A DNA stretch of 37,284 bases from Actinomycetota bacterium (lineage in GTDB: Bacteria > Actinomycetota > Geothermincolia > Geothermincolales > RBG-13-55-18): contig QZKE01000039.1 of the NCBI GenBank assembly GCA_003598015.1, positions 1 through 37,284 of the forward strand, in the 5' to 3' direction. Numbering within the stretch: position 1 is the first letter of the stretch; the number at the start of each line of letters is the position of its first letter. Positions 24,455 through 32,696 of this stretch are shown here, one piece after another. The notes below the pieces were generated by a model. The model worked only from the letters and a program-made list of their open reading frames with translations, ran no database searches and was not told where the DNA came from. A program made the translations under genes and the position numbers.

Positions 24455-24928
24455 TCAGGAGGGCTGAAAGCCCACGATGTCCTCGATATGGCCCTTGCGG
24501 TCCTTTTTGGCCTTGAGCGCCGGCTTCACTTTCATGCCCACCTTTACTTTGTCCGCCTTCACGCCGGTGAGGTAGTGGAGGAAGCGGCAGTCGGTTCCGT
24601 CCATGTCGATGAGGGCGACCAGTGCGGGCTCCTTCTTGGGAGACTCGTCCATGTTCAGATGCACGGTCGTGTAGGAGTAGACGGTGCCCGTGCCCGGGAC
24701 CGCCGTCGTGCCCTCTATCTTCACCAGGCAGCGCTCGCAGAAGGACCGCGCCGGTAAGTAGGTAACGCCGCATTCCTTGCATGTGGAGGCCAGGAACTTG
24801 CCCTGATCCTTGATGGCACGGAAGAACTTCTCCAAGCCAAGGCCGTAGGTGTAGACATATTCAATCGGTATCTGGCCCTCGTAGTAGGACAGCTTGTCCG
24901 TCTTGTTTATCCTCTCCGTGAGTCCCAT
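24455..24928 (-). CDS. DUF35 zinc-ribbon/OB-fold protein (first copy)
   Basis: 157 aa. A helical N terminus is followed by a rubredoxin-like zinc ribbon with Cys50, Cys53, Cys64 and Cys67 (STCKECGVTYLPARSFCERC), then a C-terminal OB fold (GTGTVYSYTTVHLNMD ... VGMKVKPALKAKK). DUF35 proteins are partners of thiolase-fold enzymes: they bridge archaeal thiolase with HMG-CoA synthase, and the DUF35 part of ChsH2 supports the Ltp2 aldolase. It lies four bases downstream of the second DUF35 gene at the end of an operon with two thiolase-like genes, which supports the same role here. Confidence 0.88.
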   Translation of the reverse strand: MGLTERINKTDKLSYYEGQIPIEYVYTYGLGLEKFFRAIKDQGKFLASTCKECGVTYLPARSFCERCLVKIEGTTAVPGTGTVYSYTTVHLNMDESPKKEPALVALIDMDGTDCRFLHYLTGVKADKVKVGMKVKPALKAKKDRKGHIEDIVGFQPS

Positions 24929-24932
24929 ACTC

Positions 24933-25454
24933 TCACCCCCTCACCGGTTTGAAGTAGAGGATGTCGGTGATGGCGCCTTCTCTCTCCTCGGGCTTCTTCC
25001 ATGCCGCCTTGACCTTCATGCCGATCTTGATCTTTTCGGGCTCCACCTCTCCCAGCACGTGCAGGATGCCCATGCCCTCCGAGGCCCCGTCGATCTCGAT
25101 GACCGCCGGGAGATGGGGCTTATCGCCCTTCTTGATACGCGAGGCATCCCAGTTCACGTAGCAGATGGAGAAGGTATTCACCTTGCCGGTATCCTTGACG
25201 TACACCCACTCATCCGTGGGGCGCCAGCAGAGCTCGCAGAACATGCGCGGGGGGATCATGATGCGCCGGCACTTGTTGCACTTGCGGGCGATGATGCGCC
25301 CTTCCTTGAGCTCCTCCAGGTACCTGCCGATGGCCGGTCCGTTGTCCCAGGCGTATTGGAGTTTCGGCTGCTTTGCCAGGCTGAGCAGCTTACCTTCCTT
25401 CAATGCGGATTCCTTGTAATGCGTGGCGCCGAGTTCTTTCTTATCGAGTTCCAT
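24933..25454 (-). CDS. DUF35 zinc-ribbon/OB-fold protein (second copy)
   Basis: 173 aa from the ATG at 25454, with AAGGGGGTGCG upstream. The frame stays open far upstream, but only as antisense to the thiolase-like gene, so the internal ATG is used. The zinc ribbon has Cys59, Cys62, Cys73 and Cys76 (RKCNKCRRIMIPPRMFCELC), followed by an OB fold ending VGEVEPEKIKIGMKVKAAW and the C-terminal ITDILYFKP. It is longer at the N terminus than the first copy and clearly diverged from it, so each copy probably serves a different thiolase-like partner. Gaps are 14 bp to the gene before and 4 bp to the gene after. Confidence 0.88.
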   Translation of the reverse strand: MELDKKELGATHYKESALKEGKLLSLAKQPKLQYAWDNGPAIGRYLEELKEGRIIARKCNKCRRIMIPPRMFCELCWRPTDEWVYVKDTGKVNTFSICYVNWDASRIKKGDKPHLPAVIEIDGASEGMGILHVLGEVEPEKIKIGMKVKAAWKKPEEREGAITDILYFKPVRG

Positions 25455-25468
25455 TTTCGCACCCCCTT

Positions 25469-26632
25469 CTATCTCCGCAGGACCACGACGGTGCCCACCT
25501 GCATGAGGTCCCCCCAGGCCTGGGCCAGGCCGCAGCGGGGGCTTCCCGGAACCTGGCGCTTGCCCGCCTCGCCGCGCAGCTGCAGGAAGATCTCGATGAC
25601 CTTCATCAGCCCGGTGGCGGCGATGGGGTTCCCTACCCCCAAGGCTCCTCCTGAGGGGCACATGGGCCGGTCGCCGTCCCTCTGGGTCACCCCGTCGAGC
25701 AGCATCTCCACCGCCTTGCCGCGGTCGGCCAGCTGCAGGCCCTCCATGTGGTGCAGCTCCTTGTAGTCGAAGGGGTCGTAGGGCTCGGCTATCTCGATCT
25801 CCCGTTTGGGCTCGACGACGCCCGCCATGTCGTAGGCCATCCTGGCCGCTTTCTCCACGTAGCGGGGATATGACAGGTCCCGCGTCGCCCAGTAGGCCGT
25901 ATCCAGGTTCCACCCCACGCCGTCGATCCACACCGGCTTGTCGGTGATGCGCTTGGAGGCATGCTCCGAGGCGAGCACGATGGCCGCCGCCCCATCCGAT
26001 GCGGGGCTGATGTCCAGGCGGTTCACCGGCCAGGCCAGGGTCTCGGAGTTCATGACATCGTCCACGGTGATCTCCATGGGGAGCTGGGCCGCGGGATGGT
26101 CCATGGCGTTTTTCTTGTTCTTGACCGAGACCTGGGCGATCTCCTCCTTGGTGATGCCGTAGGTGGACATGAAGCGGTTCATCTCCAGGGCGAAGATCCA
26201 GATCAACGTGGGATCGAGCGCCTGCTCCGTCGTATGGTCGAAGATGGTCTTGAAGGCACCCTGGGGATGGGGGTAGCAGGAGCTCATCTTCTCCGAGCAG
26301 ACCACGAGGCAGGTATCGAACATGCCCGAGGCCACGTGCAGCCAGCCATGGATGGGAGCGAACACCCCGGTGCCGCCGCCCACGAACTGGCGCATGTATG
26401 GCTTCCTCCACCCTCCCGAACCATCAGAGAGGTATTCTCCCTTCATGTGCACGCCGTCGAAGGCATCCGGCGCGGTCCCCAGGCTCACGCTTTCGATGTC
26501 ATCAATGGTCATCCCGCAGGAATCGAGCGCCATCTTGGACGCCTGGAACGCCAGTTCCTTGCCGGTCTCCTGGGCACGGCGCACGAACTTGGTGATGCCG
26601 GCTCCGACTATCGCTACTTTCTGATATGCCAT
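25469..26632 (-). CDS. Thiolase-fold protein lacking catalytic Cys and His (SCP2/Ltp type)
   Basis: 387 aa. The fold is evident from MAYQKVAIVGAGITKF, the FDTCLVVCSEKMSS strand, DGAAAIVLASEHASKR and the C-terminal FLQLRGEAGKRQ. Where thiolases have the nucleophilic Cys in a G-C-[AS]-[ST]-G-type turn, residues 83-89 read FVGGGTG with no Cys. The usual G-H-P-x-G-[AS]-T-G is GNPIAATG, with Asn for His. Classic Claisen chemistry is therefore unlikely. Ltp2-type steroid side-chain aldolases are thiolase-fold proteins that also lack the Cys and need a DUF35 partner. The two DUF35 genes immediately downstream make a similar aldolase or complex-forming role plausible. GGGGAGGTGACATAGC precedes the ATG. 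Confidence 0.85.
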   Translation of the reverse strand: MAYQKVAIVGAGITKFVRRAQETGKELAFQASKMALDSCGMTIDDIESVSLGTAPDAFDGVHMKGEYLSDGSGGWRKPYMRQFVGGGTGVFAPIHGWLHVASGMFDTCLVVCSEKMSSCYPHPQGAFKTIFDHTTEQALDPTLIWIFALEMNRFMSTYGITKEEIAQVSVKNKKNAMDHPAAQLPMEITVDDVMNSETLAWPVNRLDISPASDGAAAIVLASEHASKRITDKPVWIDGVGWNLDTAYWATRDLSYPRYVEKAARMAYDMAGVVEPKREIEIAEPYDPFDYKELHHMEGLQLADRGKAVEMLLDGVTQRDGDRPMCPSGGALGVGNPIAATGLMKVIEIFLQLRGEAGKRQVPGSPRCGLAQAWGDLMQVGTVVVLRR

Positions 26633-26652
26633 GCTATGTCACCTCCCCGGCC

Positions 26653-27801
26653 TCAATTGCTCAGTATGGCCACGGCCGCGGAGGTGGAGGGGATCCCCCT
26701 CCAAGCCTGTGCGAGCCCAACGCTTGCATCGGACACCTGGCGCTCACCGGCCTCGCCGCGCAGCTGCAACACCAGCTCCAGGACTTTCTGCGCCCCCGAG
26801 CATTCGAAGAGATGGCCGACGCCAAGACCGCCTCCAGAGACGTTGACGGGGAGCGTCCCTCCCGGAGACGTCCTGCCGTCTTCCGTCGCTTTACCGGCCT
26901 GGCCCGGATCGAAGAGGCGCAGGGCCTCCAGGTGCTGCAACTCCTTGAAGCTTATCTCGTCGTTCACCTCGGCCAGATCGACGTCCTTCGCCGGGCAGGC
27001 GATGCCAGCCATCTTGTAGGCCATATCCCCCGCCAGGCGTACCGCCACCGCATCCGTCCACTCCCGGCTCTCCAGGGTGGGGCTGTCCGAAGACCACCCC
27101 ACGCCGTTGATCCACACCGGCCTGTCACTGAGGCTCGGAGCGAGCTTCTCCGAGCACAGCACCATCACCACGGCGCCGTCGGCATAGGGCGCGACGTCCA
27201 GCAGGCACACGGGCTCGGCGATGGGCTCCGAGTCCAGCACGTGATCGATGCTCACTCGTGCCCCGTAGGCAGCCACCGGATTGAGGAGCGCGTTGGCCTT
27301 GTTCTTGACCACCACGGCCGCGCACTGCTTTCTGGTCGCCCTTTCCTCTGCCAGAAAACGGTTCATCTCCAGGCCAGCCACCATATAGGCCGTGATATCC
27401 AGCGGGCGGTTGAGCACCGGGTCCAGGGCGAAGTTGATCATCTCCGGGATGGTCTTCATGTTGCTGGCCTTGCTCAGCGCCTGGACGACCACGATATCGA
27501 ATCTTTCGGTGAGGACATGCATCATTCCAACGGCGAGGGAGTGGATGAAATCCCCCGGGATGGTCTGCGCGGGCTTGAGTACGGCCCCGAGCTGGTCGTT
27601 GCAGTACTCGTCCGAGATGCTGTAGCCCTCCAGGAAGTCCTCGGAGGTACAGATGAAGGAATCGACGTCCTTCGGCTCTATACCGGCCTCATCGTAGGCC
27701 TTCACCGCGGCTTCATAGGTCAGCTCCCGATAGGAGCTCCCCGGCGACACCGAGGTGAAAGCTGTATAGCCGATGCCGGCTATGGCAACCTTCTCTCGCA
27801 T
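26653..27801 (-). CDS. Second thiolase-fold protein without nucleophilic Cys
   Basis: 382 aa from the ATG at 27801, with an excellent AAGGAGG site; a longer in-frame start is not supported. MREKVAIAGIGYTAF, VDSFICTSEDFLEG, DGAVVMVLCSEKLAPS and VLQLRGEAGERQ mark it as a thiolase-fold paralogue of the next gene. The nucleophile turn reads TIPGDFIHSLAVGM, with no Cys. The C-terminal motif is GVGHLFECSG, keeping the His but losing the Pro and the small-residue pattern. It is the first gene of the four-gene thiolase-like/DUF35 unit, 20 bp before the next. It could form a heteromer with its neighbour, each with a DUF35 subunit; the substrate is unknown. Confidence 0.83.
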   Translation of the reverse strand: MREKVAIAGIGYTAFTSVSPGSSYRELTYEAAVKAYDEAGIEPKDVDSFICTSEDFLEGYSISDEYCNDQLGAVLKPAQTIPGDFIHSLAVGMMHVLTERFDIVVVQALSKASNMKTIPEMINFALDPVLNRPLDITAYMVAGLEMNRFLAEERATRKQCAAVVVKNKANALLNPVAAYGARVSIDHVLDSEPIAEPVCLLDVAPYADGAVVMVLCSEKLAPSLSDRPVWINGVGWSSDSPTLESREWTDAVAVRLAGDMAYKMAGIACPAKDVDLAEVNDEISFKELQHLEALRLFDPGQAGKATEDGRTSPGGTLPVNVSGGGLGVGHLFECSGAQKVLELVLQLRGEAGERQVSDASVGLAQAWRGIPSTSAAVAILSN

Positions 27802-27988
27802 AAGCAACCTCCTTACAATCGGATCCCTCGCTGGTACATCGAGAGGATTAGTACCTCGATTCGCGAATACGGTCGCGCGCGAGCGCCGCTGCATTCACGA
27901 CACTCTCGGTAAGTGACCCCATTCACGAGCCGGGGCAATCTGGCCGGAATCACCTCCCCGCTTTCCACGTCAGTGTTCCCTACGGGCT

Positions 27989-28513
27989 CTATCTATTCTG
28001 CATATGCGGCCGGGCGAATTCGAAATAGGCCTTGGCTATCTCACGCAGTTTCTCCTCGTTCTCCGCGGGGAATTCCTTGGTGACCTTGGCGGGCACTCCG
28101 ACCACCATGGAACGAGGCGGGATGTTCATCCCCTGCGGCACCACCGCTCCCGCCGCCACAATACTGCCGTGACCGACCACCACACCATCGAGGACTACCG
28201 CGTTCATGCCGATGACGCAGTTGTCCTCGACGGTCGCCCCGTGCAGGATGGCCCCGTGGCCGCAGGTCACGTGTGCTCCGACGTTGACCGGGCCGTGCAG
28301 CACGCAGCAGTCCTGGATGCTCGAGAAATCGCCGATCACGATCCCTCCCCTGTCCGCCCGCAGGACGGCGTTGTACCAGATACTGGCGCTGGCGCCGACG
28401 CGAACGTCCCCGATGAGTTGTGAGCCCTCCGCCAGAAATGCCTCGGGCGATATGCGTGGGGACTTGTCGTAATATGGGATCAGCACCGTGGACACGACCT
28501 CCCTGTAGCTCAT
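27989..28513 (-). CDS. Gamma-carbonic-anhydrase-like left-handed beta-helix protein
   Basis: 174 aa. Hexapeptide repeats (VRVGASASIWYNAVLRADRG, IVIGDFSSIQDCCVLHG, ATVEDNCVIGMNAVV, VVVGHGSIVAAGAVV) form a left-handed beta-helix. His73, His86 and His91 match the three zinc ligands of gamma-carbonic anhydrases, with the Arg52/Asp54 and Gln68 network also present. Such proteins hydrate CO2 or, in the PaaY/CaiE group, act as thioesterases or CoA-related accessories in acyl-CoA gene clusters. The second fits this location, 187 bp upstream of the thiolase-like operon. No good ribosome site precedes the ATG at 28513, so the start is less certain. A structured promoter region lies upstream. Confidence 0.85.
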   Translation of the reverse strand: MSYREVVSTVLIPYYDKSPRISPEAFLAEGSQLIGDVRVGASASIWYNAVLRADRGGIVIGDFSSIQDCCVLHGPVNVGAHVTCGHGAILHGATVEDNCVIGMNAVVLDGVVVGHGSIVAAGAVVPQGMNIPPRSMVVGVPAKVTKEFPAENEEKLREIAKAYFEFARPHMQNR

Positions 28514-28562
28514 GACCAGACACGCGCCCGCGTTTCCGCAGCTGCACGGTCACATGGTTTTC

Positions 28563-28604
28563 GCCGGAAAACGACATTGTGCCGGAAAACGACACCATAT
28601 TATA
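28563..28604 (-). promoter_or_regulatory. Extended -10 promoter with two direct repeats
   Basis: On the minus strand TGTTATAAT (-10 at 28604-28599, with the TG extension) precedes the carbonic-anhydrase-like gene by about 85 bases. Just downstream of it are two perfect 14-bp direct repeats, GCCGGAAAACGACA (28563-28576 and 28581-28594), period 18. Placed over the likely transcript start, they look like a repressor site. They could instead be remnants of a mobile element end. Confidence 0.45.
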
Positions 28605-28682
28605 ACACCGTTCAATGGGTATTTCGAACCGCATGGATACGGACTGGCTAGAGTGGTGCAGACAATGTCCGACTCGGCATAC

Positions 28683-28719
28683 AGCCGGTTCCGGCCCCTA
28701 TGAGGGAAAACCGGCTTTT
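28683..28719 (+). terminator. Terminator-like hairpin in the leader of the zinc-ribbon gene
   Basis: AGCCGGTT (28683-28690) pairs perfectly with AACCGGCT (28709-28716); CCCT/AGGG can pair inside. TTTTC follows on the plus strand. It lies about 120 bases upstream of the TTG at 28839, so it would end a short RNA or attenuate the gene. The 325-bp gap 28514-28838 otherwise holds only the promoter elements of the divergent gene. Confidence 0.4.
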
Positions 28720-28838
28720 CTCAAGTGTATACAACGCCAGGACGATATGATTTACGGAATTGTAATCCTGATGGGACGTGCCTTATCGTATAGGTAAGCT
28801 GAAGGCCAGCAAGAACGGCCTACAGGAGAGGAGGGGCA

Positions 28839-29573
28839 TTGCCTAGAAAACTCTACTGTCCCCAGTGTCTGAGCTTCGGCGATCCCAAGGCCGAGTTCTG
28901 TACATCCTGCGGGGCGAAGTTGATCCCCTTGATGCGAGTGGTCATCATGCCCTTCGTGGAGAGCGGGCAGGAACCCGAATCGCTGGGAGAATTCCGGAGC
29001 ATGGTCGAGCAGGAGGGTGAGCTCCAACCGGCCCAGGCCATCGGTTGCCAGATGTTCATGTCGAGCGACCTGGAGAAAGCCCGCATCATTATAAGCCAGA
29101 AAGAGTTCTATTTCTCCGAAGCCGAGCGTATGCTGCCCAACCTGGTGAAGAGCTACCTGGACCCTCTGGGTTTCTACGATGTCCCGGATCCGAGCGAGGT
29201 TGACCTGGTGACCGAGAAGGCTGCCAACATGCCCACGGAACTCTTCGTGCTCATCCAGAACCAGTATGATCCCGAGTATCTCTTCCTGCCCGAAATAGGG
29301 TACTTCTTCTTCCGTTACCCCCGTCTGCATACGACGGGCAGCGGTGAGGACAGCGGTTTCGGCTTCGTGCAGGTCAGCGCCTTTCTCCTGGACAATCGGG
29401 AGAACCGTATCGTGAGCCGCGGAACGGGTAGCGGCCTGGAGACCTTCGAGACCGATGGCAACGTGCTCGACGAGAACTTCTCCATACCCATGGAGGATCA
29501 GCTCGCGGTGATGAGGCATGCGAGTACGCAAGCCGTGGAAGACCTGCTCAAGTCGATGAAGATGACCAGATAG
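28839..29573 (+). CDS. Zinc-ribbon protein of unknown function
   Basis: 244 aa from a TTG at 28839 with GGAGAGGAGGGG upstream. Residues 7-24 form a zinc ribbon (CPQC and CTSC, Cys7/10/21/24), as in proteins whose N terminus starts with a zinc_ribbon_2 module. The remaining ~210 residues are soluble, with no membrane segment or known catalytic motif: a mixed alpha/beta region with ILYFPEIG-like strands (YLFLPEIGYFFFRYP) and a helical C terminus (HASTQAVEDLLKSM). I do not recognise the family. It is convergent with the helicase gene; the two stops are four bases apart. Confidence 0.8.
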   Translation: MPRKLYCPQCLSFGDPKAEFCTSCGAKLIPLMRVVIMPFVESGQEPESLGEFRSMVEQEGELQPAQAIGCQMFMSSDLEKARIIISQKEFYFSEAERMLPNLVKSYLDPLGFYDVPDPSEVDLVTEKAANMPTELFVLIQNQYDPEYLFLPEIGYFFFRYPRLHTTGSGEDSGFGFVQVSAFLLDNRENRIVSRGTGSGLETFETDGNVLDENFSIPMEDQLAVMRHASTQAVEDLLKSMKMTR

Positions 29574-29577
29574 GGCA

Positions 29578-31755
29578 CTAAACGCTGGCTTTCTTAATGG
29601 GCGCATACTCCAGGAGCAGGAGTTTCTCCCCCAGCCCCGGGAAATTGATAGTCACCTCCGGTCCGCTGCGGCTGCGGGAGAGAGCGGTGATCATTCCCTC
29701 ACCCCACTTGTCATGGATTACGCGGTCGCCCACGGAGAACGAAGCGGCCAGGGCATCCAATTCACCCGACCGTGCGCTCTCCGCCGCCCCCCCAACTGCC
29801 TCGGGGCCCTCGGTCTTGAACACCTGGAGATATTCGCGGGGGATATCCCTGATGAAGCGTGATTCCGGGCTCATCTTGAGGTTGCCGTACTGAGAGCGGT
29901 AAGCAGCGCCCGTGAGGTAGAGCTGATCCCTGGCTCGGGTCACCCCCACATAGAAGAGCCGGCGTTCCTCCTCCATGCTCTCCACACTCCCCATGCAGCG
30001 CAGGTGGGGAAATACTCCGTCCTCCATACCCACGATAAAGACCACCGGGAATTCCAGGCCTTTGGCGTTGTGCAGGGTCATGAGGGTGACTGCGCCCTCC
30101 TCTTCGTCGTAGAGATCGATCTCCGCAACCAGCGACACCCGCTCCAGAAAAGCGTCCAATCCCTCCCCGGGATTGGCCGAGCTGAACTCCACCATGGCGT
30201 TCTTCAGCTCCTGCAGGTTTTCAGCCCGTCCCTCGGCCTCGAAGGTTCCCTCCTGCGCCAGCGCAGCGAGATAGCCGCTGCGCTCCAGCACCACCTGCAG
30301 CAGCTCCGGCAGCGGAAGCTGCTCCATCTCCCCGCTCAAACCCTGGATGAGCTCCACGAACTGCGCCAACTTCTTGCGTGCCGACGGACCCAGGTTCGGT
30401 GCTTCCTCCGCGCGCTGCAGCGCCTCCCACATCCCCGTGCCCTGGGAGCGGGCGAAAGCATCCAGGTGCGCCAGGGTGGTATCGCCTATCCCGCGCTTGG
30501 GCTCGTTGACAATGCGCCGCAGGCTCACCGCGTCGTCGGGATTGAGCAGGAATTTCAGGTAGGCGAGGGCGTCTTTTACCTCCCTGCGCTCGTAGAACTT
30601 GAATCCGCCCACGATCTTGTAGGGGATGCCGAAACGCAGCAACATCTCCTCGAAGGGTCGTGACTGTGCATTGGTGCGGTAGAAAACGGCGAAGTCACGG
30701 TGGTTATACTCGCTTTCCTCCAGGAGGCGGTTGATCTCCAGGGCGACGAATGCAGTCTCTTCGCTTCCGGAGTTTGCGAAGAAATACCTTATCTGCTCCC
30801 CCCCCTCGCGCTCCGTCCACAGCCTCTTCTCCTTGCGCCCGGCTATGAGCGAGACAACGTGGTTGGCCGCCTCCAGGATGACCCGCGTGGAGCGGTAGTT
30901 GCGCTCCAGGCGTACCACCTTGGCATCGGGATAATCATTTTCGAACTCCAGGATGTTGCGCAGGTCGGCGCCGCGCCAGGAATATATGCCCTGGTCGTCG
31001 TCGCCCACTACGCAGAGATTGCGGCGGTGGCCGGAGAGCAGCTTCACGAGGCGGTACTGGGCGGGGTTGGTATCCTGGTACTCGTCCACGTTGATGTGCG
31101 AGAACCTCTCCTGGTAATGCTCCAGCACCATGGGAAATAGCTCGAAGACGGCGATGGCGTTGAGCAGCAGGTCGTCGAAGTCCATGGCGTTATTGCGGAA
31201 GAGCTGTTCCTGATAGGTCTTGTATACACCGGATACGACCTCGCTGAGTTCGTCATCGACCCTGCCGCGGTAGGTATCGGCGTCCACCATCTCGTTCTTG
31301 GCGTCCTCGATGCGCGAGCGCACCAGGCGCGGCGGGTAACGCTTGGAGTCCAGGTCCATGTCCCGGATGATACGGCTGACCATGCGCAACTGGTCGTCAT
31401 CGTCGTAGATGACGAAGCCCCCGCGGTACCCCAGCCTCTCCGCCTCGCGGCGCAGGATGCGTGAACAGGCGGAGTGGAAGGTGGAGATCCAGATGGCTCC
31501 CGCGCGCGGTCCCACCAGGCGATGTATCCTGCCCCTCATCTCCTCCGCCGCCTTGTTGGTGAAGGTGATGGCCAGGATGCGCCCCGGGTCTATCCCCCTG
31601 GACCCCACAAGCAGGGCCACGCGGTGGGTGAGCACGCGCGTCTTGCCGCTCCCCGCCCCCGCCAGGATGAGCAGGGGGCCGTCGAAGTAGAGGGCCGCTT
31701 CCTGCTGCTCCGGGTTGAGATCTTTGAGTATCGTCTTCTCACTCTTTATAGCCAT
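29578..31755 (-). CDS. pcrA: ATP-dependent DNA helicase PcrA/UvrD
   Basis: 725 aa from the ATG at 31755, the size of PcrA; the open frame extends 41 codons upstream but family alignment starts at LNPEQQEAA. All superfamily 1A motifs are visible: Walker A GAGSGKT, motif Ia TFTNKAAEEM, Walker B VDEYQDTNPAQ, motif III VVGDDDQGIYSWRGAD, motif IV LERNYRS, motif V TLHNAKGLEFPVVFIVG and motif VI FYVGVTRARD. The C-terminal VGDRVIHDKWGEGMI is the Tudor-like tail typical of PcrA, which binds RNA polymerase. It unwinds DNA 3'-5' in repair and in replication of nicked plasmids. It is transcribed alone. Confidence 0.95.
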   Translation of the reverse strand: MAIKSEKTILKDLNPEQQEAALYFDGPLLILAGAGSGKTRVLTHRVALLVGSRGIDPGRILAITFTNKAAEEMRGRIHRLVGPRAGAIWISTFHSACSRILRREAERLGYRGGFVIYDDDDQLRMVSRIIRDMDLDSKRYPPRLVRSRIEDAKNEMVDADTYRGRVDDELSEVVSGVYKTYQEQLFRNNAMDFDDLLLNAIAVFELFPMVLEHYQERFSHINVDEYQDTNPAQYRLVKLLSGHRRNLCVVGDDDQGIYSWRGADLRNILEFENDYPDAKVVRLERNYRSTRVILEAANHVVSLIAGRKEKRLWTEREGGEQIRYFFANSGSEETAFVALEINRLLEESEYNHRDFAVFYRTNAQSRPFEEMLLRFGIPYKIVGGFKFYERREVKDALAYLKFLLNPDDAVSLRRIVNEPKRGIGDTTLAHLDAFARSQGTGMWEALQRAEEAPNLGPSARKKLAQFVELIQGLSGEMEQLPLPELLQVVLERSGYLAALAQEGTFEAEGRAENLQELKNAMVEFSSANPGEGLDAFLERVSLVAEIDLYDEEEGAVTLMTLHNAKGLEFPVVFIVGMEDGVFPHLRCMGSVESMEEERRLFYVGVTRARDQLYLTGAAYRSQYGNLKMSPESRFIRDIPREYLQVFKTEGPEAVGGAAESARSGELDALAASFSVGDRVIHDKWGEGMITALSRSRSGPEVTINFPGLGEKLLLLEYAPIKKASV

Positions 31756-31885
31756 AGATGAGAGCCTTATCAATCCATGAAGCCGGGCAATTTTCAAAGT
31801 TGCTGGCGGAACTCCCGCCAATGACCATATTACAGGAATTGCCCCTCTGGAGTATTTTCTTTCATTCACGTACATGATTGGTATT

Positions 31886-32457
31886 TTAATACCTTATCCA
31901 GGCCATATCTTCCGAGAAGTCCCCGGCTTCGGCGAATTGTGGCTCTATCACTATCTCCCCAGTTTGGTCGATATATCCGAACTTTTCTCCGCCTAACACA
32001 CATGCAAGGCTCTCGGAGAACTTACGGCTGCTGTCGAACTGCGGTTCGATTACTATATTTCCGGCCTTAACGATGTATCCGAATTTATCCTCGACTCTTA
32101 CCTACGCCATGCCTTCAGAAAAGTCTCCCGCCCAATCGAACTATGGGTCGATCACTACTTTCCCTTCAGTGCCCAAAATCGACTTGCCCAAATCAGGATT
32201 GATTAACTTTACAGAATAAATATTAACAGCGGTGCTTGCTTTGCTTGAGGGATCCCAGGCCCAGGATCCGGAGCTCGAGCCGGGACCAACTGGCACCAGG
32301 CGCCCCGGGCCTGGCCGCTTGTTTGCTGACACTGACGCGCTAATCATGGTGATGGCGATCATCGCCGCTGCGGTGGTCGCGGTAAAGCATGATAGCTGAG
32401 TGGGATGGGTATCTTTTTGCTAACGCTGATGGTGATGGTGATCACCATGCTCCTCAT
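31886..32457 (-). pseudogene. Decayed WG-repeat exported protein gene
   Basis: Reading the minus strand, WG-repeat units are clear: FDWAGDFSEGMA, KFGYIVKAGNIVIEPQF, EKFGYIDQTGEIVIEPQF and EAGDFSEDMA, ending at a TAA at 31886-31888. The frame is broken by TAG at 32141-32143 (within IDP-stop-FD) and TAG at 32102-32104 (after SEGMA). At the 5' end an ATG at 32457 with GGGGGACGTT upstream starts a short hydrophobic peptide that must shift frame to join the signal-like TAAAMIAITMISASVSA segment. I infer at least one frameshift and two nonsense changes. WG-repeat proteins are often surface or ligand-binding proteins. The 239 bp from 32458 to 32696 are non-coding. Confidence 0.8.
32435..32448. repeat. 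14-bp palindrome in the WG pseudogene 5' region
   Basis: ATGGTGATCACCAT is a perfect palindrome embedded in GGTGATGGTGATCACCATGC. It overlaps the first codons of the decayed gene and may simply reflect Ile-Thr codon repetition (ATCACCATCACC on the minus strand). Confidence 0.35.
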
Positions 32458-32696
32458 AACGTCCCCCTGGCCGTCCCTCCCGCGGTGCTTGGTGAGGAAA
32501 AGAACCGGGTTCGACCCTCCCCCGCCGGCCGAGAAATAGAAGCCCCTCCCCTACCGCCGCATTAGCAAAAGGAAGCCTAGGTGCCCGGATCCCTCTGGGG
32601 TTCTAGCCCTCCGGGTCGCTGAGAGGAAATAGTCGGTGTCGTCACGCATCCTTTCGAAGATCTCCTCGTCTAAGTGAATAATCCTACCGGCTGATT

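Noticed and set aside
24933..26411. A 492-codon frame joining the DUF35 protein to a long N-terminal extension
   Set aside because: The upstream part is an out-of-frame reading of the thiolase-like gene. The internal ATG at 25454 has its own ribosome site and gives the normal DUF35 length.
25469..27801. The two thiolase-like genes as ordinary acetyl-CoA acetyltransferases
   Set aside because: Both lack the nucleophilic Cys and one lacks the catalytic His. The true thiolase of this region is at 21667.
32502..32520. GGGTTCGACCC, resembling a tRNA T-arm
   Set aside because: With TTCGACC as the loop the five-base stems do not pair, and no acceptor or anticodon arm can be drawn around it.
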